Below, piece after piece: positions 1 through 8,009 of a stretch of DNA of 64,000 nucleotides (position 1 is the stretch's first letter; every line of letters begins with the position of its first letter). The translations under genes and the position numbers were made by a program. Location of the stretch: contig CAXXMH010000007.1 in assembly GCA_963664665.2 (NCBI GenBank), forward strand, positions 1-64,000. The letters are read 5' to 3'. The stretch is from Bin55 sp963664665. GTDB lineage: Bacteria; Pseudomonadota; Gammaproteobacteria; Pseudomonadales; Azotimanducaceae. The notes beneath the pieces were generated by a model. That model was given only the letters and a program-made list of their open reading frames with translations, had not been told where the DNA came from and did no database searches.

Positions 1-593
1 TCGAGTTTAAGTTGTCGCGCATATATTCCGTGATTAGGTGACGCCGATTGGACGTCGCATAGATCAATACGTTTGCTGAACTGGCAAACACACTACCCTC
101 TAACGCACTCTTCAGCTGCTTATAACCATCGTCATCCTCGTCGAACGACAGATCATCACAAACGATTAGATATCGAAACCTCCCCGTCGTTCAGCTGTGC
201 TGTGATGTTTGCAATATCTGCTAGTGCACCCTTCTCGACTTGCACGACACGTAATCCTTCTGGCGCGAATCGATTGAGAATTGCCTGAATTAGGGAGGAC
301 TTTCCTGTACCGCGCGCACCCCAAAGTAGCGCGTTATTGGCAGGTAAACCTGCGCAGAACTGTCGAGTGTTCGTGACGAGCTCTTCTTTCTGTCGATCGA
401 TTTCGAGTAAATCGTCCAGATCGATTCGTGGTACGTCGACAATACTCTTGAAACTGCCTCCGAGCAGGTCGGTGCGCCAATATGCAGCGGTCGTATGCGA
501 CCAGTCCACGGATTGTCTAGAAGGCAGGAGCGATAGAACTCGATCTAACGCTTTGTGGATTCGTGAGTAGTGTTTCTTTTGCGAAACGGTCAT
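1..593 (-). CDS. DUF815-family AAA ATPase, partial at the left edge and frameshifted
   Basis: Predicted ATP-binding protein of the DUF815 family, role unknown. The 5' part carries the family block PANNALLWGARGTGKSSL with Walker A GARGTGKS at residues 94-101 counted from the GTG at 599. The preferred ATG is at 593. The frame stops at 156-158, but the next frame reads on from about base 175 to base 1 with a strong family continuation (RYLIVCDDLSF, then DDGYKQLKSALEGS and YATSNRRHL). Removing one base from the run of three at 176-178 joins the two frames. So the gene is either a recent frameshift pseudogene or carries a one-base sequence error. It continues past the window edge. Confidence 0.85.
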
Positions 594-599
594 ACGCAC

Positions 600-971
600 G
601 CATTTTAGAAATGGCTATTGATATTCCGAAAACGCCAGAGTCGGATACGTCGAATCGAGACATTGACGCGAAGCTATTCGGATTCGACGGACTTGCTAAA
701 CGTTCTCACTTGAATTTCTTAAAGCTAGCAGTTCGTCTCCGGGACCACAGAAACGATCGTGTAGCCTAACGTATTAGCACCTGTCTGATACAGTCGTCAA
801 TCCCGTTTGGACTTGCGCATCATTGATGAAGAATTAACTTCCACATCTCGACACACATCAAGAACCCTAGAAACTACCAATCACCAGTCGGTCAAGCTCT
901 CAGAAAAAAACATAGGCACATCCGCTAATCGGAAGGAGATCGTCCTATTAATACCTACTCGAATAAACAGA
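600..971. other. Gene-free stretch between DUF815 ATPase and lipoprotein genes
   Basis: No supported gene. A 52-codon frame on the plus strand starts at the ATG at 611 and ends at 769, but it has no convincing ribosome binding site and I recognise no family. The DUF815 promoter presumably lies here, because that gene reads leftwards from 593. No clear hairpin was seen. Confidence 0.4.
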
Positions 972-1679
972 CTAACAGACGTCATCGACTACGTAGCCGA
1001 GTTTCTTCGCTGCTTGTTTTGCGGATTCGCATTGATTAATCAAGCTTGAGAGGCTACGACCGCTGCTAGCTCGCAGACTTGCCTGGCTACTACTTTTAAA
1101 ACGTCCCCATCGCAGTTGACTTGTAAGCGCACGTTGGGTAGCAGTGGATTGAGGAAATTTCGAAAGTCGGTGGTAGATACCTTCCGCATTAGGAGTCGAG
1201 CCTATAAATTCACTAGGAGCAGCGCCACTAGCGAAGGCCATTTTTTCAGCGCGTAGATATAGGTCCGCTTCCAATAGATCTAGACCCACGTCGTACCCAA
1301 CGAGAAATGCTCCCTCTAATTCTTCGGGACAAACGTGTTGATATTCATCGCCGATGAGACCGACACGGAATCCATTCGAGCGCGAGCAATATTTCGTGAT
1401 GCCCTCACGATAGCCTGCTGCGTACTCACTTCGGTCGAACGCAAGCGATTCCATGTCACAGCTTTCGAAATGTCTTTCCACTGCGTCTTCTGGGTTACCT
1501 GTTGTGGCGTCTACAACACCTCTCAAGTGCCAGTTCACCTCGCTACACTCGTTTTGAGAAACTTGTGAACAAGCTGTGAGTACGAAAATTAACCCGGCTA
1601 ACGCGACAGGAACTGCACGAAAATGTAAGTGCGGGATTGACTTTTGAATCTGTGAGAAGCTCAAGGTTGAAAAATCCAA
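972..1679 (-). CDS. DUF2799-like lipoprotein
   Basis: Probable secreted lipoprotein of unknown function. A hydrophobic N-terminal segment ends in the lipobox LTAC, with Cys near residue 37, giving a mature protein of about 200 residues. The central part has the spaced Tyr/Gly/Cys pattern of DUF2799 proteins: a Y-x2-G-x2-GI-x2-YC segment, then G-x3-Y-x3-CPE and a later GYDVGL. The C-terminal third is Arg/Ser/Gln-rich and ends with a CESAKQAAKKLGY helix. The start at 1679 is a TTG and is uncertain; internal starts would also keep the signal sequence. It stands alone on the minus strand. Confidence 0.65.
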   Translation of the reverse strand: MDFSTLSFSQIQKSIPHLHFRAVPVALAGLIFVLTACSQVSQNECSEVNWHLRGVVDATTGNPEDAVERHFESCDMESLAFDRSEYAAGYREGITKYCSRSNGFRVGLIGDEYQHVCPEELEGAFLVGYDVGLDLLEADLYLRAEKMAFASGAAPSEFIGSTPNAEGIYHRLSKFPQSTATQRALTSQLRWGRFKSSSQASLRASSGRSLSSLINQCESAKQAAKKLGYVVDDVC

Positions 1680-2164
1680 CTCTGTTCGTACACTGAGACA
1701 TTTTATGCCCTGCCTAGGAAAATACTAATTGGAATTGGCTGTGCGAATTTAACTAGAGCTTGGTCTAATGCATGTTCGCGAATGGTAGACATCATCGAAT
1801 GCACGGCAACTTACCGTTTTGCGTGAAATCACTCGCTCGACCGTGGCGTCATTAAGTACGTCCAGCGATGTAGCTTTAGTTTCGCACATCGGTTGCGTGT
1901 CCCTTCGTCGTTTGCGGTATTCTTCGGCGCACCGCAGCGTGAGTAACTGATACGAAAGGCTGTTGTGACACTCCTCGACGCGTAGATAACTGCGACGACT
2001 ATCTTCGGTGTCACGCGCACGTTAACGCTTGTTTCAGTCAATACACACAATGCAGAGAGAAAGGAAATCGCCACGCAAATTTTCCTGGCTAATACTTCCT
2101 AGTAAGTAATCTGTCAAATATGCACATTGGCGTATGACGCCTTCTCCTTCGACTCTCCATTTAG
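1680..2164. other. Intergenic stretch, possible remnant of a small gene
   Basis: No confident gene. On the minus strand a GTG at 2074, preceded by an AGGA sequence, opens a hydrophobic N-terminus. The following frame (1829-2074, 81 codons) becomes low-quality after about 17 codons. A different minus-strand frame is open from 2021 to 1750 and has a more protein-like, charged, Cys-containing composition (for example EECHNSLSYQLLTLRCAEEY). Together they could be one small exported protein broken by a frameshift near 2024, but I recognise no family. The putP promoter should lie near the right end. Confidence 0.3.
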
Positions 2165-3592
2165 ATGAACGAATTTAGCCTCGGTTTCGCTTGTTACTAC
2201 GCGGTAATCGCGTTGATTACGTTCTTTGCGTATCGGCGTACGAAGACCGACTTCGACTATGACATAGGCGGCCGCTCCCTATCTGCACCGGTCGCGGCGC
2301 TGTCTGCGGGAGCTAGCGATATGTCAGGGTGGTTGCTCCTTGGATTACCCGGCGCTGTGTATCTAGCAGGTGTATCGGAGTCGTGGATTGTTATTGGTTT
2401 GTTGATCGGCGCCTATCTGAATTGGCATTTCGTCGCGCCGCGTTTACGACGTTACGCTAGCGCATATGAGGAGGAAGCGACGACGTTGCCGCAGTTTTTC
2501 AAGCTGCGCACGGGATACGACGGTGTACCAATGCGATTGGTCAGCAGCCTCGTCGTGATCGTGTTTTTCACGGTTTATACGTCAGCTGGTTTCGTCGCCA
2601 GCGCCAAGCTCTTCCAATCTGTAATGGGTTGGGACTATCAGATGGCGGTTGCCGTCGGTGTCGCGGTCATCATGGTCTACACAGTTGCAGGTGGTTTTCT
2701 CGCGGTCAGTTGGACGGACGCGTTTCAAGCTTTATTGATGCTCATCGCTTTAATCGCACTGCCAATGCTTGCGACGCAGTCTATCGAAATTGAAAAACTC
2801 GATCTTAGCATCAATAGCGTTGGCGCGATAGGCACGCTCAGTTTGCTTGCATGGGGGCTTGGTTACTTCGGACAACCCCACGTCTTGGCACGCTTCATGG
2901 CGATTAAACGGCCACATGAATTGGGTCGAGCGAAAGTTATTGGCATGAGTTGGATGTTAGTTGCTACACTCGGAGCCATAGCTGTTGGCGTGGTCGGCAG
3001 CGCCGCTGCTCCCGGCTTAACAGATCCGGAAACGGTTTTCATCAGGATCGCGGAGCTATTTCTCAATCCATGGTTAGCAGGACTATTAATCGCAGCCATT
3101 CTTGCGGCAGTCATGAGTACAGTGGATTCACAGCTCATCGTCGCATCAACGAGTATCGTCAACGACCTTTTCTACATCAAAGAGCACAAGCTCTTTGTAA
3201 GTCGTTTGGTGGTAATTGGTGTGGCGATTGGTGCCGGCTTGATCGCATTCGACGAGAACAGCGTGATCTTAGATGTTGTCGCGTACGCGTGGGCTGGCTT
3301 AGGTGCAAGTTTCGGACCTGCCCTGCTATTCGCGTTGTTCTGGCGACGGACGACAGGGGATTCAATCGTCGCAGGTATGGTCGCGGGCGCGGTTACTACG
3401 CTAGTTTGGCACAATCTTGGTGCAAACTACGGAGGCGTATTCGCGAGCGTATATGAAATGATTCCTGCCTTTTTGCTCGCGAGCGTAGCAATCGTTGGTA
3501 GTGCTTACTTATTCCCTGACGAGGAAGCCGAGTCTAGGTTTAAAACGCTCGATCAGCTTAAGGGTTCTTCGAATGATGCTCGTGAAGCTTGA
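2165..3592 (+). CDS. putP: Sodium/proline symporter PutP
   Basis: Inner-membrane sodium:solute symporter (SSF family) that imports L-proline with Na+, for use as carbon and nitrogen source or as osmoprotectant. The N-terminal block GGRSLSAPVAALSAGASD followed by MSGWLLLGLPGAVYLAGVSE (residues about 35-73) is close to the diagnostic PutP sequence. About a dozen hydrophobic segments follow, including the late SSF signature region near VDSQLIVASTSIVNDLF. At 475 residues it is slightly shorter than the roughly 500-residue enterobacterial protein. The ATG at 2165 lacks an obvious Shine-Dalgarno sequence. Its last 35 bases overlap the convergent small gene that ends at 3558. No putA is present in the window. 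Confidence 0.9.
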   Translation: MNEFSLGFACYYAVIALITFFAYRRTKTDFDYDIGGRSLSAPVAALSAGASDMSGWLLLGLPGAVYLAGVSESWIVIGLLIGAYLNWHFVAPRLRRYASAYEEEATTLPQFFKLRTGYDGVPMRLVSSLVVIVFFTVYTSAGFVASAKLFQSVMGWDYQMAVAVGVAVIMVYTVAGGFLAVSWTDAFQALLMLIALIALPMLATQSIEIEKLDLSINSVGAIGTLSLLAWGLGYFGQPHVLARFMAIKRPHELGRAKVIGMSWMLVATLGAIAVGVVGSAAAPGLTDPETVFIRIAELFLNPWLAGLLIAAILAAVMSTVDSQLIVASTSIVNDLFYIKEHKLFVSRLVVIGVAIGAGLIAFDENSVILDVVAYAWAGLGASFGPALLFALFWRRTTGDSIVAGMVAGAVTTLVWHNLGANYGGVFASVYEMIPAFLLASVAIVGSAYLFPDEEAESRFKTLDQLKGSSNDAREA

Positions 3593-3965
3593 TGATATTT
3601 GAGACACGCTTTTTGCGGTAAATCTGTTTCTCGCGACCGGGTCCGTTGATTCCGATACGCCCCGGTTCAAAATGACGTAGTTCAAATCGTTGCGGTTCGG
3701 AGTCGTTAGGATCAAGGACGAGAAAGTAGCTGGTCAGATGCCAATTTCCGGATTCGAGCGTATCGTCAGTACTCGCCATGTAATTTCCCGCATCTCCGCG
3801 CGCACCGATAAACTCGATTCGTACGTTGTTCGTGTTTTTGCCTTCGAGGTCCCACTGGCCGATCAAGTCGAGTTGTTCGACCCATCTGTGCCGCGCAGAT
3901 CGTGTTCGCATAACCCAAAACAAGATGACAACGGCGACGACGCCAAGGATGAGCAACGAGTTCAT
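3558..3965 (-). CDS. Small membrane-anchored protein of unknown function
   Basis: A 135-residue protein with one N-terminal transmembrane helix (MNSLLILGVVAVVILFWVM) and a basic stop-transfer RTRSARHRW. A soluble domain of about 110 residues follows, with alternating hydrophobic and polar residues that suggest beta structure (WDLEGKNTNNVRIEFIGARG and later QRFELRHFEPGRIGING). The C-terminus is basic. I recognise no family. The 3' end overlaps the putP 3' end tail to tail by 35 bases. It may share a promoter region with nothing upstream, since GAPDH ends just 51 bases before its start on the same strand and could be co-transcribed. Confidence 0.6.
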   Translation of the reverse strand: MNSLLILGVVAVVILFWVMRTRSARHRWVEQLDLIGQWDLEGKNTNNVRIEFIGARGDAGNYMASTDDTLESGNWHLTSYFLVLDPNDSEPQRFELRHFEPGRIGINGPGREKQIYRKKRVSNIIKLHEHHSKNP

Positions 3966-4016
3966 GATGACCGAATACTATGAAAACGAAATTGCAATAC
4001 GCTCACGAATATTAAA

Positions 4017-5498
4017 TTAACCGAAACCGGTTTTGGCGACATCTCCAGGTATAAGCGGATAGCTAATTCCTGCCCATTTCTGCACCACTCGAATAACTTG
4101 GCAGCAGTAGCCAAATTCATTGTCATACCAAACATAGAGAACAACTCGCTTCCCGTCGTCGACGATCGTAGCTTCACCATCAACCACACACGCATGTCGA
4201 TTGCCTATAAAGTCAGACGACACGACTTCAGGTGTCTCGACGAAGTCAATTTGTCGTTGCAGCGCTGAATTCAATGCGATGTCACGAATGAAGTCATTGA
4301 AACCCGGCTTGCTCGTACTCTTCTCCAAACGGAGATTTAGGATCGCAAGCGAAACATCCGGAGTCGGAACACGGATGGCGTTACCGGTCAACTTTCCCTC
4401 GAGTTCAGGTAGTAGATTCGCAACCGCATTCGAAGCGCCAGTTTCCGTGATCACGAGGTTTAAAGGCGCTCCGCGACCTCTTCGATTCTTCTTGTGATAG
4501 TTATCTAAGAGGTTCTGATCCGGCGTATATGCATGCACAGTTTCCATGTGACCGTGCACAATCTCGTATTCGTCATTGACAGCCTTGAGAATCGGCACGA
4601 TCGCATTTGTCGTACAGGAGGCTGCTGAGAGGATTTTGTCGTTATGCGACAACAGATGTGAGTTCACACCGGATACGATGTTAGGCACGCCGTCCTTGCC
4701 AGGCGCGGTTACGATGACACGGTCAATGCCTTTGGCTTCCAAGTGTTGACGCAATCCAGATTCATCGCGCCATGCTCCGGTGTTGTCGATCACCACCGCG
4801 TCTTCAATACCGTACCGCGTGTAGTCGACTTCACTCGGGTCATCGGCATAAATCATCTTGACAACGTTGCCGTTCGCGATGATGCATTCGTTCGCTTGAT
4901 CCACGCGAATCGTGCCTTTGAAGGCACCGTGTACGGAATCGCGACGTAACAGACTCGCACGTTTATCGAGATCTCCATCGTTTCCCGGTCGTACTACGAT
5001 GGCTCTTAAACGGAGTTGGTCACCCCCTCCGGTCTTCTCGATCAAAAGTCGCGCCAATAGTCTCCCGATCCTGCCAAAACCGTAAAGCACAATGTCCTGC
5101 GGCTTGTTGAGAGGCTTAATGTGTCGCCCGATGACTTCACGACATTCGTTTTCGGCATACTCACGTTCAGACGGCACAGGATGCCCGTTTTCCTGTAGCT
5201 CCATATATTTGACCGTGAGTTTGCCGACGTCGATGTGCGACGGACCTAGATCGAGTTCGCTAAGAGCACACAAGAGCGGATAGCTCTCGTCTTCAGACAG
5301 CTCGTTTTTTGCTACCTGACGCACAAATCGGTGCGTCCGCATGATGTCCGTGACGCTTTGGTTGTAAAGCGCGCGACCATAGCAGTATGTCGGGACATTT
5401 TTCCGGTATAGCTTGCCGATGATGGGGATCATCGCTTCGGCTTTTTCTTCGCGACGCTTCCAGTCCGGAAAGTAGTCGTCAAGATTCGGTAGCGCCAA
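4017..5498 (-). CDS. gap: Glyceraldehyde-3-phosphate dehydrogenase, long form
   Basis: Catalyses the NAD(P)-dependent interconversion of glyceraldehyde-3-phosphate and 1,3-bisphosphoglycerate. The 493-residue length includes an N-terminal extension of about 130 residues ahead of the Rossmann motif GFGRIGR, as in the Pseudomonas protein encoded next to mfd. The catalytic cysteine is C295 in SAASCTTNAIVP, and the His of the HAYTPDQ segment follows. The start is a TTG at 5498 preceded by GCGGAA; no better start keeps the family N-terminus. In pseudomonads this long form sits directly beside mfd. Here a 6.7-kb block with a porin and the Kor operon separates them. The direction of flux, glycolytic or gluconeogenic, cannot be read from sequence. 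Confidence 0.93.
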   Translation of the reverse strand: MALPNLDDYFPDWKRREEKAEAMIPIIGKLYRKNVPTYCYGRALYNQSVTDIMRTHRFVRQVAKNELSEDESYPLLCALSELDLGPSHIDVGKLTVKYMELQENGHPVPSEREYAENECREVIGRHIKPLNKPQDIVLYGFGRIGRLLARLLIEKTGGGDQLRLRAIVVRPGNDGDLDKRASLLRRDSVHGAFKGTIRVDQANECIIANGNVVKMIYADDPSEVDYTRYGIEDAVVIDNTGAWRDESGLRQHLEAKGIDRVIVTAPGKDGVPNIVSGVNSHLLSHNDKILSAASCTTNAIVPILKAVNDEYEIVHGHMETVHAYTPDQNLLDNYHKKNRRGRGAPLNLVITETGASNAVANLLPELEGKLTGNAIRVPTPDVSLAILNLRLEKSTSKPGFNDFIRDIALNSALQRQIDFVETPEVVSSDFIGNRHACVVDGEATIVDDGKRVVLYVWYDNEFGYCCQVIRVVQKWAGISYPLIPGDVAKTGFG

Positions 5499-5641
5499 TG
5501 GATTCCGCAGTTTCTAAACGTTAGCAGCTGCGAATGATAAGAATGCGGATGTCTGAATCGTTCGCTCACATCGAAGTAAGGAACATGGCACTAACTTTAG
5601 CAATCTGCGTTTAATATGACCGCACAAGACACAATCGAATC

Positions 5642-6910
5642 ATGCGCTATATGAGACTAGGTTTTACGGTTGCCTTCCTGACATTGGCTTCTAGTGTCAC
5701 GTTTGCTGACGACGAATGCCCGAAAGAATCGACCTGCGAAGATGACCGATATTCGGCAGATGTACGCATTCGCTATGGGACGATCGATGACAACGTCAAC
5801 AAGAATGCGAACACGCTCACAGGTAGGTTACTACTGACGTTGCGCACGCCCCAGGTAAGGAACTTTCGTGCAGTATTCGCGGCCGAGCATGTAAACGATT
5901 TTGGCATCGATACATACAACGATGGCGGGACCAACGGTCGGACCGAGTACGCAACCGAGGTCGATCCTTCGGGTACTGAAATGGATGAAGCGTATGTGGA
6001 ATATGCCGGCGAATCAACACTGGTGCGATACGGTCGCCAATACATCAATCACGGTGCACTACCACAACGCTATTTAGGAACGGTCGCGTGGCGACAGAAC
6101 CATCAGACCTACGACGCACTTAGCATTGACGCGAAAATTGGCGATAAATTCAGACTCGAAAGCGCACTTGTTGAAAAAGTATATCGAGTACTCGGACGAG
6201 ACCACCCTAGCAGAGGCGCTAGAGAGTGGGATCTTGACGGCATTGCTATCCGAGCTTCGTATGAGTGGCCTGGGTTCGGTAATGTGTCAGGATATTTGTA
6301 CAACTTAGATTTCGACGAGAACATCTTCTTGTCCAGCCGAACCATGGGACTTGCGTTTGAGGGCCCATGTTTTGGGGATGGAGCGAAATTCGGCTGGTCG
6401 GGTCCGTGCAAGGCAGAAATCGCGCTTCAATCATCAATAGACGATGGGTTAGATTTTGATGATTTGTTGTATCTTCATTCATCGATCGGCGTCGATTTCT
6501 CGAACTTTAGAAAAGAGAACTCGACGGGTAGCGTAGCACTCAAAGCCACGCTACTTGAAGGGGATGGTCGTTATTCATTCAAAACGCCGTTAGCTACCCT
6601 GCACGGCTATGCTGGAGCGGCAGATAAGTTTTTAGTAAATACACCACAGGACGGACTCCGCGATATAGAAATTCGCGTGAAGGAACGCTTACTTGGCTGG
6701 GATGTGACCGTAGGGATTCACCGATTTGATAGTAACTTCAAATCCTTGCCGGCTTACGGTACTGAAGTGGATATTGCCGCTACACGTACTATTGGGAAAT
6801 ACAAGTGGATTCTGAAATTTGCCGACTACCACGCGAACGACGAGTGGAAACCTACGCCGTATGGCATAGATGCGACGAAGCTCTGGGCTACAGTTCAGTT
6901 CTCCTTGTAG
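5642..6910 (+). CDS. Outer-membrane beta-barrel porin (alginate-export-like)
   Basis: Predicted outer-membrane channel. A 22-24-residue signal peptide (MRYMRLGFTVAFLTLASSVTFA) has a likely cut before DDECP. The rest is rich in amphipathic strands alternating with Asp/Gly/Asn turns, and the last strand ends LWATVQFSL. The features EMDEAYVEYAGESTLVRYGRQ and FRLESALVEKVYRVLGRD resemble porins of the alginate export/OprD-like group, with the arginine-lined strand pattern. At 422 residues it fits a 16-18-strand barrel. Two cysteine pairs (C26/C32 and C241/C253 approximately) could form loop disulfides. A -10-like TAATAT lies about 30 bases upstream. Substrate unknown; its position beside the 2-oxoacid oxidoreductase is only circumstantial. 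Confidence 0.75.
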   Translation: MRYMRLGFTVAFLTLASSVTFADDECPKESTCEDDRYSADVRIRYGTIDDNVNKNANTLTGRLLLTLRTPQVRNFRAVFAAEHVNDFGIDTYNDGGTNGRTEYATEVDPSGTEMDEAYVEYAGESTLVRYGRQYINHGALPQRYLGTVAWRQNHQTYDALSIDAKIGDKFRLESALVEKVYRVLGRDHPSRGAREWDLDGIAIRASYEWPGFGNVSGYLYNLDFDENIFLSSRTMGLAFEGPCFGDGAKFGWSGPCKAEIALQSSIDDGLDFDDLLYLHSSIGVDFSNFRKENSTGSVALKATLLEGDGRYSFKTPLATLHGYAGAADKFLVNTPQDGLRDIEIRVKERLLGWDVTVGIHRFDSNFKSLPAYGTEVDIAATRTIGKYKWILKFADYHANDEWKPTPYGIDATKLWATVQFSL

Positions 6911-6953
6911 AGTACCGAAACTGAGCTAGAGTTTAGGTCGCAGGAAATTTAAG

Positions 6954-8009
6954 CTATCTGAAACTCGCGTTTACGGTAGTCAATGCTTCAGAACCGGGAC
7001 ACAAGTCCATTTCCTCTAATTGATTAAGAGGGGTGCTGGTCGTCTCGAGCACTTCATGGATGTCCGAGGCTATAGGATCTACGTAGAGGAGACCGGTGAT
7101 CACGTCGCCTTGTTCCTGCGCCCGTTGAACATGGTTCAGAGCGCCAACGCGGTCATGCGGGTCGTACGTTTCCGATATCTTGCGCAAACGTAATACGCTG
7201 CCGTCTGGCATGTCGACCTCTTTATGCGTACCAGGCGCATACTCGATCTCGATCTCTTCATGCGGCATAACGAGTTGCGCATCGACCATGGAGGCGGTAT
7301 GCTCCCGAACGTACTGGTAGCTCTTTGTGGATCCGTTGTGGTTATTGAACATGACGCAAGGCGAAATCACGTCGATAAACGCGAAGCCTTTGTGCATGAT
7401 CGCCGCCTTAATCAACGGTACGAGTTGCTGCTTGTCACCTGAGAAACTCCGAGCGACGAAACTCGCCCCGATCTGCAGCGCCATCGATACGAGATCAATC
7501 GGCGAATAGAGATTGGGAACACCGCGTTTGCTGGTGGAGCCTCGATCGTTCGTGGCAGAGAATTGACCTTTGGTCAAGCCATAGGTTCCGTTGTTGTCAA
7601 CGATGTAGAGCATGTTGACCTTTCGTCGAACGATATGCGCGAACTGCCCTACCCCAATTGATGCACTGTCGCCGTCTCCAGACACTCCGATGCAGTGAAG
7701 TTCATGGTTCGCGAGATTCGCACCCGTCGCAACCGATGGCATACGACCATGTACTGAGTTAAAGCCGTGTGACGCACCCAGGAAATAGCTGGGCGTCTTC
7801 GAAGAGCATCCGATACCGGAAATCTTGGCGAAACGGTGTGGTGGAATCGCTAATTCATTACACGCTATCACGACGGCTGCACTTACGGAGTCATGACCGC
7901 AACCCGCGCAAAGCGTCGAAACCGATCCTTCGTAGTCGCGTCTCGTCAGTCCAATTTCGTTGAACTGAAGAAGTGGATGATGGACTTTGGGTTTGGGTAC
8001 AAAAGTCAC
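6954..8009 (-). CDS. korB: 2-oxoacid:ferredoxin oxidoreductase beta subunit (KorB)
   Basis: Thiamine-diphosphate subunit that, with KorA, oxidatively decarboxylates a 2-oxoacid and passes electrons to ferredoxin. Seen: the cluster/CoA-region cysteines C34 and C37 in LCAGCGHD and the GIGCSS segment, and the ThDP motif from GDGD (111-114) to DNN (138-140). Length is 351 residues. It starts with a GTG at 8009 that overlaps the korA stop (GTGA), so the two are translationally coupled. KorAB proteins usually act on 2-oxoglutarate but related enzymes use pyruvate or branched-chain 2-oxoacids, and I cannot assign the substrate. No four-gene por layout is present; the beta subunit carries no ferredoxin domain. 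Confidence 0.92.
   Translation of the reverse strand: MTFVPKPKVHHPLLQFNEIGLTRRDYEGSVSTLCAGCGHDSVSAAVVIACNELAIPPHRFAKISGIGCSSKTPSYFLGASHGFNSVHGRMPSVATGANLANHELHCIGVSGDGDSASIGVGQFAHIVRRKVNMLYIVDNNGTYGLTKGQFSATNDRGSTSKRGVPNLYSPIDLVSMALQIGASFVARSFSGDKQQLVPLIKAAIMHKGFAFIDVISPCVMFNNHNGSTKSYQYVREHTASMVDAQLVMPHEEIEIEYAPGTHKEVDMPDGSVLRLRKISETYDPHDRVGALNHVQRAQEQGDVITGLLYVDPIASDIHEVLETTSTPLNQLEEMDLCPGSEALTTVNASFR

Noticed and set aside
611..769. 52-codon plus-strand frame starting MAIDIPKTPESD
   Set aside because: No ribosome site, no recognised family and a short length; kept only as a note for the gap.
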